Of a stretch of 64,000 nt of DNA, positions 12,081 through 22,715 are shown piece by piece. The notes under the pieces were generated by a model, which was not told the DNA's origin, made no database searches, and saw only the letters and a program-made list of their open reading frames with translations. The stretch is taken from assembly GCA_947044405.1 (NCBI GenBank), contig CAMRHE010000115.1:4092001-4156000 (forward strand), in the 5' to 3' direction. This stretch comes from Leptodactylus fallax. Taxonomy: Eukaryota; Chordata; Amphibia; Anura; Leptodactylidae. The position numbers and the translations under genes were made by a program. Each line of letters starts with the position of its first letter. Positions within the stretch are counted from its first letter, which is position 1.

Positions 12081-12839
12081 GAGTGAAATGCTACTTGAGC
12101 ATTGACAACAAGTGGAGTAGAGTTACTTGCTTTATTTTGCTAAGAACAGACGGAGCAGCTGCCGCATGCTGCTAGTGCCCTCCCAACATGCAGTGGTCAA
12201 TGTCAGCATGATTTTATGGGTAATACCAGAAAATCATCGGCCACCAGCATGTAGGCAAAGATCTGAATCTCTCAGTCTGTTCTTACCCTGAGGATCCATT
12301 ACAGTGCTGATAGTTGGGTCCCTACAGATTAGTAAGTGATGTGTGATGCCATAGCCTATACTGTATATATATTCATATTTATGTATATTGATGTACCTTG
12401 TCACCTAATTGTAAAAATACCCCTAAATTTATCATTTATAAAGATTAGAAAAATACTATTATCAGTGTCTCTGAATCCACATACCAGATTCAATTTACCT
12501 TGTCAATTTTATTTTTGAAAAAATGCAGCAATCCAAAATTCTGCCTTAATAACCATAATAACATTACCTACAGTATTTTATTACTTCCAAATAAGTCAGA
12601 ATTTTTTTGCAAAAATGACAGCTTTTCAAGTTTAGTGGAAGGGGGTGTAGTGGGAGTGGGGACATTGGCCCCATGAGACTTATCATTTACAACACTTTTC
12701 TGGCATAATGATGACAGAGATCTATGCCAGCAAAGAGGTGGCGTAGGATTATGTTTAGGCTCATGGACTCTGGAGGATGCGTTTGATTTATGATGAGGTG
12801 TTGAAACTCTGGTGGGGCATGGATTATCAAGACTGGAAA
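12081..12839. other. Mostly unrecognised, decayed MITE sequence at the right
   Basis: From about 12660 the sequence (ACTTATCATTTACAACAC through TTGATCTTGATAAATGA) looks like the GGGAATTTATTAAGAC-type repeats also hinted at near 41820 and 45890. The rest is unique and A+T-rich. Confidence 0.35.
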
Positions 12840-13095
12840 ATGTTGATCTTGATAAATGAGCTCCATTGTGTCACATGTGTGCATAGAAATTCCTATGGAC
12901 AGAGAAACAATGAGGCTCTCATAGGAATAAATAGAGAAATTGACTTCCCGTCCATACATAAGATTCTGTGTCAGCAGGGGAATCTGGTCACATGACACAG
13001 TTAAGGACCAGCAGGGAGTGGACAACTCACAAATAGTACTACAGGTATAAAGAATATCTTCATTATAATTTACATCATGCACTTTTCTAAAGGAC
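12840..13095. mobile_element. MITE fragment related to 51430-51760
   Basis: GTCACATGACACAGTTAAGG, ACCAGCAGGGAGTGGACAAC and CACTTTTCTAAAGGACC are collinear with 51645-51760. The matching left part is degraded. An open frame spanning it on the minus strand (12687-13109) is incidental. Confidence 0.6.
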
Positions 13096-13484
13096 CAGAC
13101 TGTAAACATTTTTGTGAGAGTGCTTCTGTAAACTCTGAAGACCTGTTGAGTGAGTGGACCTCATCTAAATCATTGAAAAGTGATATACGTTCAACACCTG
13201 TCATTTACTGTATAGGTACTCATCCCCCTGGTTTTGGCTTCACATACTTTATCCACAAAACCTGAATGTGTTTCCTTACTCTCAAGAGAATGTGTACTGT
13301 ACATAGATTTCAGCTCATTTTATAGGTACAGGTGCTCTTTAGTGATTTCACAGGAATACAAATAGACAGACTAACCTCAGGCAAGAGAACACTGTGATGC
13401 CTTCAATGTCTATGAAGGCACAACGATAAATCTGTATATGAAGGTGTACACTTTACTGCTGCTGTGCTTTGGTGCCATGATGCT

Positions 13485-14163
13485 TAAAGGGAGTCTTCCA
13501 CTTTCTCCAGGAATATTCAACAGCTACCACCACATACAGAGCACATTACAGTGATAACATACCTCTGTTATGTATGTAACTTTTTTAAATTTGAAGAACT
13601 ACAACTTTGAACTCTTATGCAAATAAGGCAGTTGGAGTACTGGGGGTGGGCCAATTTTTTAAAAAAATTAAAATTCCTGCAGTTCTCACTCTGGCCACTA
13701 ATCCTAATAATATATTGTGAATTCTTGTTTACTGTAGGATATTTCTTTGCAACAGCCTCCTCACGTATCTTCACACTGATGATCACAGCTATCATATATA
13801 TGTAGATAAGACACAGAATCCTCCAGTCACAATAGGTGATGGTCACAGCTTATATACTCCCCCTCCCCCCGGCATAATGACCTCTGCACAGATCACAGAG
13901 CATGCCTAGAAAACTCTCCGACAGAAGTCAATAAGGTCTGCTCCTGACCATTGTATCTATAGCCCATGCTTCCAGGAAACTGGAAGTCACAGATTATTGT
14001 ATGCAAAGTGGCAAGATTTGTAATGGCATGATTTTTAGGATTTTTTACATATAAATAGTTACATCAAAAAACTAAAAACATCACCAAAATTCTTAAAAAG
14101 TATGTTTAAAATAAAACGTTATTTATACAATAGATCATTTTTCAACAACACATTCCCTTTAAA
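13485..14163. mobile_element. Segment bounded by TTAAAGGGAGTC and CCCTTTAAAG
   Basis: It has T2-like tips but the next bases do not match as inverted repeats. It may be two MITE halves or one highly decayed element. The interior is unique and A+T-rich. Confidence 0.35.
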
Positions 14164-14530
14164 GAGGTATTTCCATCTCATAAAGTGACTGCATTTTGTA
14201 GTATAAAGTATATGCCACTAGTTTTCTATTGGTGGGTGTCCAGTTTCTGGGACACCCACTGATCTTAAAAATGAAGCAGATGCTGTGTACTCTTCACTGT
14301 TTATCTCAGCCCAGCATCTTCTTGGCTACTTCTTGTCCAAGGAAGTGCAGCTCATTCAAGTGAATGGTGTCAGCTTTGGTTTCCGGCACAGCCAAAGGAC
14401 CAGGAACACTTCTGTTCAGAGAAAACCTAGAATGGGATACAGGATTAAGTCTGCTCTGTAGCCCCTTTATTCTTAGGATCAGTAGGAGTGATGGCAAATA
14501 CTATAACATGGAAACTCCCATTTTCAGGGG
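14156..14530. mobile_element. MITE left half (CTTTAAAGAGGTATTTCCATC)
   Basis: The end resembles 6106 (TTTAAAGGGTTATTCCCATC). GGTGGGTGTCCAGTTTCTGG is mirrored by the adjacent GACACCCACTGATC. No matching right end was found. Confidence 0.4.
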
Positions 14531-14860
14531 TTTTCCAGACCCAAATAGAATTTTTATATTGATGACCTTTCCATAGGATAGGTCATTGGTATGTGATCTG
14601 TTGGGGTCCGACACTTGGACCCTGCACAGATCATCTGTTCTAGCAGCCTCTTGGTGCTGGAAAGCTGCTAGTGGACAGGTAGAGTGTGCAGCGCTGCTTC
14701 TATTTAACATATAGGAGCCGTGCAGTAGCCCCATCCTCTACATAGAGAGGAGTGTACTGCATGTGCCACCTGTTCACTAGCAGCTCCTGGCATCCGGAGG
14801 CTGCTTGTACACATATTCTGTGTGGTGTCCGGTTGTTGGACCCCAACAGATCACATAAAG
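14530..14860. repeat. Foldback MITE with GATCTGTTGGGGTCC arms
   Basis: Arms at about 14597-14715 and 14738-14855 are inverted: GATCTGTTGGGGTCCGACA is mirrored by TTGGACCCCAACAGATC, and GCTGCTAGTGGACAGGT by CCTGTTCACTAGCAGC. It is a relative of the 11628 family. Confidence 0.75.
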
Positions 14861-14889
14861 ATGACTTCGATTTGGAACAAAAAGACCCC

Positions 14890-15104
14890 TTAAGGCTAAA
14901 GCCCCACGTTGCTGAAACGCAGCTTTTTTTGTTGCAGATTTTGTTGCGGTTTTTTGAGCCAAAGCCAGGATTGGATTGAGCAGAAGGTAAAAGTATAAGA
15001 ACTTCCTTTATATTCTCCATTCCTTTTGTAGCCATTCTTGGCTTTGGCTCAAAAAAGTGCAACAAAAAAAGCTGCGTTTCCGCAACATGGGGCCTCAGCC
15101 TTAA
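14890..15104. mobile_element. MITE with AAGGCTAAAGCCCCACGTTG ends
   Basis: The left TTAAGGCTAAAGCCCCACGT and right CATGGGGCCTCAGCCTTAA are inverted, continuing through GCTGCGTTTCCGCAAC and the GGCTTTGGCTCAAAAAA palindrome. Fragments of the family lie at 18021-18190 and 23345-23395. Confidence 0.85.
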
Positions 15105-15399
15105 ATGAACGCTGTGGACCTAACTGATCCACAATGTTATGTCTTCTGCAAGGTGTAAAGGGGTATGGCATATGCTCTGTCCCCTAATACCAAGAGCGTA
15201 CCAGTTTTACTCAGCGATGCTTTAATAAGTCTCCATACAAATTGTGATTCTTGCACGTCTTTTACGGCACATTGCAAATTATCTTGTAAAGTAAAATAAA
15301 TACATGAAAGGGAGTCACTGTCAGTGTCTAGACAGCAGCCTAATACTTGCAAAGCATTTTTCCTTGTGCCGATGCCCTTCAAGAAACTTCTTTAAAATG

Positions 15400-15830
15400 A
15401 AACCCGCCATGTTAGAAGTAACACAGATAACGCGCAGTTTATCTGTCACCTTCTGCATCTCCTTAACACATCCAGACGCCGCTTTGAGTCAAAAGATAAT
15501 TACGCAAATTTATCACAATTGCCAATCAAGGTGCAATGAACGGGGCTCTCATTCCTTCCACAAAATTAGCTCCCGCCACATGCAAACATGCTGTTTTCTC
15601 TCAGAAAATCAATGTCAGGGAAATTACACCTTTCAGCGAGATGCACAAACAGCCGTGACATGGCATGACCCGCCTCGCAGCACAGTTCAGAGATTAACCC
15701 CTTTTGCAGATTGCCTGCACGCTTAGTGTTAATTTAACAAGTGGTGTCATTTTATTTTTGCATATGATATTAACATATTAATGCAGAGTAATTCATCTGG
15801 AAATATGCTAATTAATGGAATATAGATGTG
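15400..15830. promoter_or_regulatory. Candidate conserved non-coding element
   Basis: Repeat-free and rich in homeodomain-type TAAT cores and an octamer-like TTTGCATATGATATTA, with CTTTGAGTC and CAATTG boxes. It sits between MITE clusters. A forward open frame (15304-15726) has no known motif. The regulatory role is only a hypothesis from style, since no alignment is available. Confidence 0.3.
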
Positions 15831-16059
15831 GGGTCTAACTCAATAAATAGAATGAATCCTTCTGTGTCACCGGGTTCATTTTGCCAGCAGCAGGGCTAAA
15901 GAGATATCGTATTAGAAGATGACTCATGGAGAGATATTTTGTAAGGCTAAATTTCCAAGTGCAGATGTGATCATAGAGGGAACATGCTAAGAATGCCCTG
16001 AGACTTGGACAAGTGACATCACTGATCCTACAGTACATAGTGACCAAAGTGTCATATGC

Positions 16060-16752
16060 TAAAGGGAGTCTGTCACCAGAACCAAACATACATACCCAGC
16101 CCTGCCGATAGATAGGTTGGGGTCACCTGAATCATATGATGTTTTCGCTTTGCAAATTGTTGCTCCTACCTTTCATTGTTGTCTTCTCCCAGCCGTTTCT
16201 GTAAAAATCCGTTTCTTCAATTATGGAAATGATCCTCACGGAGCACCCAGGACGTTCCTCCATGGCAGCGAGCAGAGATCGCGTCATCGCTTGTCACCAC
16301 CCATTAGTCTGTTGTGGTAACTCCCATCTTGGTCTTCTCTGTATCTTCTTTCTTCTACTTCCTCTGACGCAGCGCTGGACCGTCGCCATTTTCCGGTGGT
16401 CTTTCACAAGAGGCGCAGTACGGACCACCGGAAAATGGCAGTCTGTCATGTGCAGTCGCTGCCGTCCAATGCTGTGTCAGAGGAAGTAGAAGAGAAGACA
16501 AAGATGGGAGTCGCCACAACAGACTAATGGGCGGTGACAAGCGATGACGCGATGGGTGCTCGCTGCCATGGAGGAACGCCCCAGGTGCTCCGTGAGGATC
16601 ATTTCCATAATTGAAGAAACAGATTTTTACAGAAACGGCTGGGAGAAGACAACAATGAAAGGTAGGAGAAGAATGGCCTTTTTAAAGGCTATTCCAACGT
16701 GCCATTAGCTTAAAAGTGTTTTTTTTTTTTTTTTAATGATAGACTCCCTTTA
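16060..16752. mobile_element. Long-palindrome MITE (~690 bp)
   Basis: The ends TAAAGGGAGTCTGTCACC and TGATAGACTCCCTTTAA are inverted. From 16165 to 16655 the element is almost one palindrome: GCCGTTTCTGTAAAAATC mirrored by GATTTTTACAGAAACGGC, CGGAGCACCCAGG by CCAGGTGCTCCG, and CGCCATTTTCCGGTGG by CCACCGGAAAATGGC with a short centre near 16400-16415. Arms contain many CpGs. Confidence 0.85.
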
Positions 16753-16754
16753 AT

Positions 16755-17230
16755 ACATGTCATGTACATGTGTGAGCATTACATGACCTGGATAACTCAT
16801 CCTCCAATCCCCCAATACCAAATTATAGGCTAAGGAGTGTACAAAATAGTATATAGCAGACCTTAAGCGGAAGAGTGTTAGAAAATTTTCAAGAAGGACT
16901 AATTTCCTATCGCTTGAGAGAAGGATTGTAGAACCTCGGAAGATGGGAGTCCTGCACAGGCTTTCACCGCCTAATAGCAAAGCGAGTCAGACCCCTCAAG
17001 CCTGGACTTCCTCTCTCAAAGGGTCCCAAAGCAGCCACATGGGTTGATTTTATACTTGGTATGACCTTATTTCTGTTTTATATTTTTTCTTATGTTTTTT
17101 TTTTCTTGTTTTTGGGTATTTTTCCCTTCTAGGTTTAGAGTGATGCAAATTATAGTGTTAAAAAAATCCATACCCTGTGGACAGATATCTCAGTTTTTGG
17201 GCTTGTTGATCCAATTAGAAAGTGTTTTTT
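16755..17230. other. No recognised feature
   Basis: Unique sequence with T-rich tracts near 17080-17110, ending just before the SINE. Confidence 0.5.
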
Positions 17231-17466
17231 CATGGTGGCTCAGTGGTTAGCACTGAGGTTCTGGATTCAAATCCAACTAAGGACAACATTTACATGGAGA
17301 GTGCATGTTTGCACTGTTTCTATGGGTTTCCTCCGGGTACTCGGGGTTCCTCCCACATCCCAAAGACCTAATCATAGGGAATTTAGATTGTGAGCCGCAT
17401 TTAGGATAGTGAATGATGACCATGTATGAAAAGCGTTAAGGAATATGTTGGCAAGCAAAGTAAATA
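17231..17466 (+). mobile_element. tRNA-derived SINE
   Basis: A pol III box A match TGGCTCAGTGG at 17236-17246 and a box B-like GGATTCAAATCC at 17263-17274 give the internal promoter of a tRNA-type SINE. The body contains TTTCCTCCGGGTACTCGGG and the tail TTTAGATTGTGAGCCGC, then GAATATGTTGGC and an A-rich AAATAAATAAA end. The tail is shared with 59815 and 62870, suggesting it borrows the 3' end of a partner LINE. Confidence 0.85.
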
Positions 17467-17469
17467 AAT

Positions 17470-18020
17470 AAAATCAGCCATATCAGTAAACCACTGACGT
17501 AATATTATGTAGATCCCACTCAAGCTGAAAAGTAAACTCTTACCCATCAAGGTATGGACTTCACAAGACCTCTGATGGTGTGCTATGGTTCTGGCACTAA
17601 GATGTAACAGCAAGTGTTAGAGATAGTGAGGTGGAACCTCATTGGATTAGATTTGCTTTTCTGCACATCAGAAACAGATTAAAGTGAATGTAGCTGACAA
17701 CAGTGGCACTGCTTCTGGAACATATACTGTTGTAAAGGGTTGTAAATAAAATGAAAAACCGTATAAGTTTGTGATGTCCGCGCAGATTGTAGTGACATCA
17801 GCAACCAGCCAACAACTTGAATACTGGAAACAAAATTTTATTGAGTTTGCTTGTAGAATAAAGGGACACAGTTGATATACAGAACATTACCAAATGTAGT
17901 ACCCACTAGTTACCAGAATTTGTATAAGGCACAGAGGACACAAAAATACAACCCCCACACGTGGTACAACACGTAGGCGCAACCACCTGCAAGAGAAAAC
18001 AGCATCCAGCACAATACAGC
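17470..18020. other. No clear feature; possible retrotransposed tail near 17830-17990
   Basis: ACAAAATTTTATTGAGTTTG near 17832 looks like the reverse of a transcript end (AATAAA-type), but I cannot identify a source. Confidence 0.35.
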
Positions 18021-18190
18021 TCAGACTAGGTTCACATCTGCGTCTGAGTCTCCATAGGAAGGTAGAAGTATAAGTTATAAGTACTTCCTATATATTTAAC
18101 ATTCCTTCTATAACAGATCTTTGCTTTGGCTCAAAAAACGCAGCAAAATCTACAACAAAAAAAGCTGCGTTTCTGCATCAGCCTAAAGTG
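18021..18190. mobile_element. MITE fragment of the 14890 family
   Basis: The right half GCTTTGGCTCAAAAAACGCA through GCTGCGTTTCTGCATCAGCC matches 15040-15103. The left end looks like the GACTAGGTTCACATCTGCG family, so two MITE types may be joined. Confidence 0.5.
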
Positions 18191-18194
18191 GTCA

Positions 18195-18475
18195 CTGATG
18201 ATCAATCCTTACGCTGCAGCTTCTTCAGTACTTACCGAGCACCACTCCTTACATTTGTGCAGCGGCTGTACTTGGTATCATGGCAGCGCATTCACTTGAC
18301 TTGGACTGAGTTGCAATCAGGCCATGTGACCGATGAATATGACATCACATGACCTGTGAGTGCTACTCAGGGGGTGGTGCTGCCTCTTCAAACAGCTGAT
18401 CCACTTGGGTCCTAGGTGTTGGACCCCCATGGATCTTCAATTGATGACCTATCCTAAGGAAAATCGCTTTAGCAC
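18195..18475. mobile_element. MITE half of the 11628 family
   Basis: GGTGTTGGACCCCCATGGAT, TTGATGACCTATCCTAAGG and CATGTGACCGATGAATATGAC are family blocks. Only the right half is clear. Confidence 0.5.
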
Positions 18476-18479
18476 TGAA

Positions 18480-19689
18480 TATACCTCACTACACAGACGT
18501 TGCTAAACTGTCTTGGGTAGGGACACAGTATATGGTCACCCACCTAAGGTTGGCCGTAGCCCTCAATAAGTTCATACATTATGGTAGACATCCTGTCTTA
18601 TACTATATTCTTAATACATATTCTTATTTAAGTATCCAAATTTCTTAGAAAAAAAATATAGGTCTTAATTGCAAACTTTTCCTCGCACGTCTTTGAGACT
18701 AAAAATACGTTTTAACCTTGATACACTACTTTAGTTAATTTATGATCATTCAAGGACACGCAATGTGCTGCCAGGCAAAAGGTCAAGCAAAGAATACCCA
18801 CAACAAATTATTCATATTATTTGCACATGATCTGTAATTATATCGGGGATGGGTAAAGACCGCAAGGTTACAAAAGATATTTGATCTGAAATATTTAATT
18901 GGTTATGGTGAAGATGAAATCTCTGAGAATTATTATTTCAGAATTACAAAGTTCCTCTGGCACACAAAGACAAAATGAAAGGAAAGACAAATGGATTATG
19001 TTCTCTCGCTGTTATGCCAGAGTCCAGATGCCATTACTTTCATGATTTAATACACTCTCAACTTGATGTAAATGCACCATGCATAGAGAGTCACTATCAT
19101 TAATTACTCAATTCAGGCATTAATCTGGATGTTTGGCCGTGCAGACTGTCAATGGTTCTGTAATAAACGGAATATGCTCTACACAGCTGCCACACCATAC
19201 TGTCTGTAGAAATGCTTAGGAAGGGAACATGTTTTAGGGTCCAGTAATACTCATGTGGACACTGTTGTCTTTGGCAAACATCAGTCATATCTCATTACTT
19301 CCCAGTATATTCCCAATGGATATTTACTCTCACTGCTTTGAATACATAATACAGTCTTAAAGGGATAACCCATGAAAAGTTGATAAATATGAGGATAACG
19401 TGTAAGGTATGGTCACGAGTTCTCCTTTAAAAAATAAAAGTAGATCATATTGGACAAACAGAAGACTTTACTTTTCTCTCTATAAAGTGGCACAAAATTG
19501 CTGGTACCTGTGAGGTACAGAAGGGTTTATCCGGAAGATTTCATAAAATTCTGAGAATAGTGTAAAATGGTAAAATAAGTCCTACTCTTCTCACTGATCC
19601 CCTGTGCTCCCGTTCTGATGTTTCCTCATCCCCAGCGAGTTTCTACTTTCTAATTCCTCTGGACACACAGGAAATCGAGGCTCAGTCAA
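18480..19689. other. Unique sequence; 18650-19110 resembles a conserved non-coding element
   Basis: 18650-19110 contains dense A+T-rich homeodomain-like cores (AACAAATTATTCATATTATT, TCTGTAATTATATCGG), no repeat structure and no coding frame. 19365 (TTAAAGGGATAACCC) is a lone MITE-like end. Confidence 0.35.
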
Positions 19690-19985
19690 TTGCTGGTTGA
19701 GGTAGGACACTGCCGCTGCCAATGATAAGCTGAGTGGGCACTTGTTTAGTCGAGAAGGAGCAGCAAGTAGAGACATTTTGACTGATCGCAGCTCAGTCCA
19801 ATTCAAGTGAATGGGCTGCTGCGATATGAAGCACAGCCGTTGTACAAAAGTATGGTGCTGTACTTGGTACTGCAAACAGATAAGTGGTTGGGGGCCCGGG
19901 TGTCAGGCCCCTGCTGATCTTTAATTGATGACCTATCGTAAGAGAAAGTTATTGATTATTTAGCCTGGAAAACCCCTTGAAGCTT
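19690..19985. mobile_element. MITE half of the 11628 family
   Basis: CCCCTGCTGATCTTTAATTG, ATGACCTATCGTAAGAG and the end CTGGAAAACCCCTTGAAG mark the right half of a TTAAAGG MITE. The left end near 19368 (TTAAAGGGATAACCC) may or may not belong. Confidence 0.5.
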
Positions 19986-21062
19986 GTTTTACTGACCAAT
20001 GTGTGACCAATCTATCAATGCATTGTGGCACTGTGTTGTTGCTTTGTGCTGTATAGTGCTGGATGCTGTTTTCTCTTACAGGTATAAGTAAAGAGGCGGA
20101 AACTGTGGTTACACCTAAGTGTTGTACCATGGAGGAATTATTTGGCACATCCTTTGGTATGACCTTGCTCTGGCAGTGATGTTGAGGTCACTCCGGGGTA
20201 AAGGCTAGGAATATTAGAGGAGCCTTTGTACCTATTTGTGTGTTTGGTTGTCTGGCTGCATGGTATTCCTGTCTGGTCCATGTTGTCCTAGGAAGCAAGC
20301 AGCCTGCTGTATAATGAAACACCAGAGGCCTGAGTCAGTGAATGGAGCAATGCCTTTGAAGACCGAAATGTTGCCCCTTGCCTCATGGTTATTGCATTTG
20401 ATATGCAAGACAAATGTGTCTTTTATTCTACAATCATGTTCAATAACATTCGGTTTGATATTTGATAGTTCTTAGCGTCACGACTACATTACACTGCCAG
20501 CCAAGCATGACATATCTCTAGGATATACCTTCACTTTCCAACTGATAAGAGTCCAAGATCCCCACAATAGAGAGAGAATATATCCTGAGATAAGAAAACT
20601 CCTTTAAGGCATCTCATGCAAGCCATACACAGTCAGCCCTTTGGCACTAAACCACCACCTTATATCAACTCGTCTCTGTTCATCTTATCAGTATTATGGC
20701 ATAGTGTTTCATTGTCACAATTAACATTAACACATCAATGACAAGTTCTTACTATTCTGATGCTATGTCATCCTGTTAGGTGTCAGCTGAGACACCAGTC
20801 ATTCTCATTGCCAGATGCCATCATTGGACATGGCAGAACCACCAAGCTTCATGGGTCACCAGCTCCAACTACTGGGAACCCAAAGATATACAAGGTGACA
20901 ACAAAAAAGCAGTCTGTTAACGTAAAAAACATTAAGTCCTTTTACTTTAAGAAACCTGCAGAACGAGCAGAGATTTATTAGGAACATGCAAGATCCATAA
21001 TAAGGCTGCAACTGAAGCCATGAGTAGACATGCTAACCACAGGTCCACCATGATGAATCACA
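19986..21062. other. No recognised feature
   Basis: Unique-looking sequence. A possible MITE right end AAAACTCCTTTAAG lies at about 20595-20608. Short open frames carry no motifs. Confidence 0.45.
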
Positions 21063-21275
21063 TACAGTCATATGAAAAAGTTTGGGCACCCCTATTAATC
21101 TTAATCATTTTTAGTTCTAAATATTTGGGTGTTTGCAACAGCCATTTCAATTTGATACATCTAATAACTGATGGACACAGTAATATTTCAGGATTGAAAT
21201 GAGGTTTATTGTACTAACAGAAAATGTTCTATATGCATTAAACCAAAATTTGACCGGTGCAAAAGTATGGGCACC
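21063..21275. repeat. Left terminal inverted repeat of the intact Tc1-like element
   Basis: About 210 bp starting TACAGTCATATG. It contains the outer (21075-21090) and inner (21261-21275) GGGCACC-bearing motifs expected to bind the transposase helix-turn-helix domains. It is the inverted partner of 22502-22715. Confidence 0.9.
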
Positions 21276-21292
21276 TCAACAGAAAAGTGACA

Positions 21293-22315
21293 TTAATATT
21301 TAGTAGATCCTCCTTTTGCAAAAATAACAGCCTCTAGTCGCTTCCTGTAGCTTTTAATCAGTTCCTGGATCCTGGATGAAGGTATTTTTGACCATTCCTC
21401 TTTACAAAACAATTCCAGTTCAGTTAAGTTTGATGGTCGCCGAGCATGGACAGCCCGCTTCAAATTATCCCACAGATGTTCAATGATATTCAGGTCTGGG
21501 GACTGGGATGGCCATTCCAGAACATTGTAATTGTTCCTCTGCATGAATGCCTGAGTAGATTTGGAGCTGTGTTTTGGATCATTGTCTTGCTGAAATATCC
21601 ATCCCCGGCGTAACTTCAAATTCGTCACTGATTCTTGTACATTATTCTCAAGAATCTGCTGATACTGAGTTGAATCCATGCGACCCTCAACTTTAACAAG
21701 ATTCCCGGTGCCGGCATTGGCCACACAGCCCCAAAGCATGATGGAACCTCCACCAAATTTTACAGTGGGTAGCAAGTGTTTTTCTTGGAATGCTGTGTTT
21801 TTTTGACGCCATGCATAACGCCTTTTTGTATGACCAAACAACTCAATCTTTGTTTCATCAGTCCACAGGACCTTCTTCCAAAATGAAGCTGGCTTGTCCA
21901 AATGTGCTTTTGCATACCTCAGGCGACTCTGTTTGTGGCGTGCTTTCAGAAACGGCTTCTTTCGCATCACTCTCCCATACAGCTTCTTCTTGTGCAAAGT
22001 GTGCTGTATTGTTGACCGATGCACAGTGACACCATCTGCAGCAAGATGCTGCTGCAGCTCTTTGGAGGTGGTCTGTAGATTGTCCTTGACTGTTCTCACC
22101 ATTCTTCTTCTCTGCCTTTCTGATATTTTTCTTGACCTGCCACTTCTGAGCTTAACAAGAACTGTCCCTGTGGTCTTCCATTTCCTTACTATGTTCCTCA
22201 CAGTGGAAACTGACAGGTTAAATCTCTGAGACAACTTTTTGTATCCTTCCCCTGAACAACTATGTTGAACAATCTTTGTTTTCAGATCCTTTGAGAGTTC
22301 TTTTGAGGAGCCCAT
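21293..22315 (-). CDS. Tc1-like DD34E transposase, apparently intact (340 aa)
   Basis: This enzyme cuts and pastes its own transposon in the nucleus by binding the terminal repeats and joining ends at TA sites. The open frame extends to an ATG at 22360 (355 aa). I chose the ATG at 22315, residue 16 of that frame, because the protein then starts MGSSKELSKDL and is 340 aa, the usual Tc1-family length. Numbering below is from the longer frame. Residues ~20-125 form a paired helix-turn-helix region with a GRSRK AT-hook-like linker near residue 74. Arg/Lys-rich stretches around 122-150 could carry nuclear localisation. The catalytic triad is complete: D168 in WTDET, D259 in QQDNDPKH and E294 in SPDLNIIEHLW, with 34 residues between the last two. 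A glycine-rich FGGGSIMLWG box sits at 202-210. The C-terminus ends KGGSTKY, as expected. I see no frameshift, internal stop or missing key residue. Confidence 0.93.
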   Translation of the reverse strand: MGSSKELSKDLKTKIVQHSCSGEGYKKLSQRFNLSVSTVRNIVRKWKTTGTVLVKLRSGRSRKISERQRRRMVRTVKDNLQTTSKELQQHLAADGVTVHRSTIQHTLHKKKLYGRVMRKKPFLKARHKQSRLRYAKAHLDKPASFWKKVLWTDETKIELFGHTKRRYAWRQKNTAFQEKHLLPTVKFGGGSIMLWGCVANAGTGNLVKVEGRMDSTQYQQILENNVQESVTNLKLRRGWIFQQDNDPKHSSKSTQAFMQRNNYNVLEWPSQSPDLNIIEHLWDNLKRAVHARRPSNLTELELFCKEEWSKIPSSRIQELIKSYRKRLEAVIFAKGGSTKY

Positions 22316-22501
22316 GATGCCACTCTTCAGAGGAGATTCAAATAGGAGAACAACTTGCAATTGGCCACCTTAAATACCTTTTCTCATGATTGGATACACC
22401 TGGCTATGAAGTTCAAAGCTCAGTGAGGTTACAAAACCAATTTTGTGCTTCAGTAAGTCAGTAAAAAGTAGTTAGGAGTGTTCAAATCAATAAAATGATA
22501 A

Positions 22502-22715
22502 GGGTACCCAAATTTTTGCACCTGTCAAATTTTGGTTTAATGCATATTGCACATTTTCTGTTAGTACAATAAACCTCATTTCAATCCTGAAATATTACTG
22601 TGTCCATCAGTTATTAGATATATCAAATTGAAATGGCTGTTGCAAACACCCAAATATTTAGAACTAAAAATTATTAAGATTAATAGGGGTGCCCAAACTT
22701 TTTCATATAACTGTA
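22502..22715. repeat. Right terminal inverted repeat of the intact Tc1-like element
   Basis: Inverse partner of 21063-21275, ending ATATAACTGTA. The outer motif is nearly identical to the left copy. The inner motif differs at about three bases (GGGTACCC instead of GGGCACC), so divergence is concentrated at the inner end. Confidence 0.9.

Larger units (their letters stand above)
21063..22715 (-). mobile_element. Complete Tc1-like DNA transposon with long IR/DR-type terminal repeats
   Basis: The element begins with TACAGT at the left and ends with ACTGTA at the right, so it is bounded by the TA dinucleotide that Tc1/mariner elements duplicate on insertion. Terminal inverted repeats run about 21063-21275 and 22502-22715. 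Over the outer ~165 bp I count only about three mismatches between them. Each repeat has an outer motif (AAAAAGTTTGGGCACC at 21075-21090, mirrored at 22688-22703) and a related inner motif (AAAAGTATGGGCACC at 21261-21275, mirrored at about 22502-22517). This is the IR/DR layout known from Sleeping Beauty-type elements, where the paired motifs bind transposase. One uninterrupted transposase gene lies between them on the minus strand. Near-identical ends and an open reading frame suggest recent insertion. Ability to move today is inferred, not shown. Confidence 0.95.

Noticed and set aside
12687..13109. A 140-codon minus-strand open frame
   Set aside because: It spans decayed MITE sequence (12840-13095) with homologous non-coding copies at 51430-51760.
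15304..15726. A 140-codon forward open frame
   Set aside because: It overlaps a candidate non-coding conserved region and shows no protein family features.
17236..17274. A tRNA gene
   Set aside because: Box A and box B are present, but no cloverleaf or acceptor stem can be formed and the body continues as a SINE.
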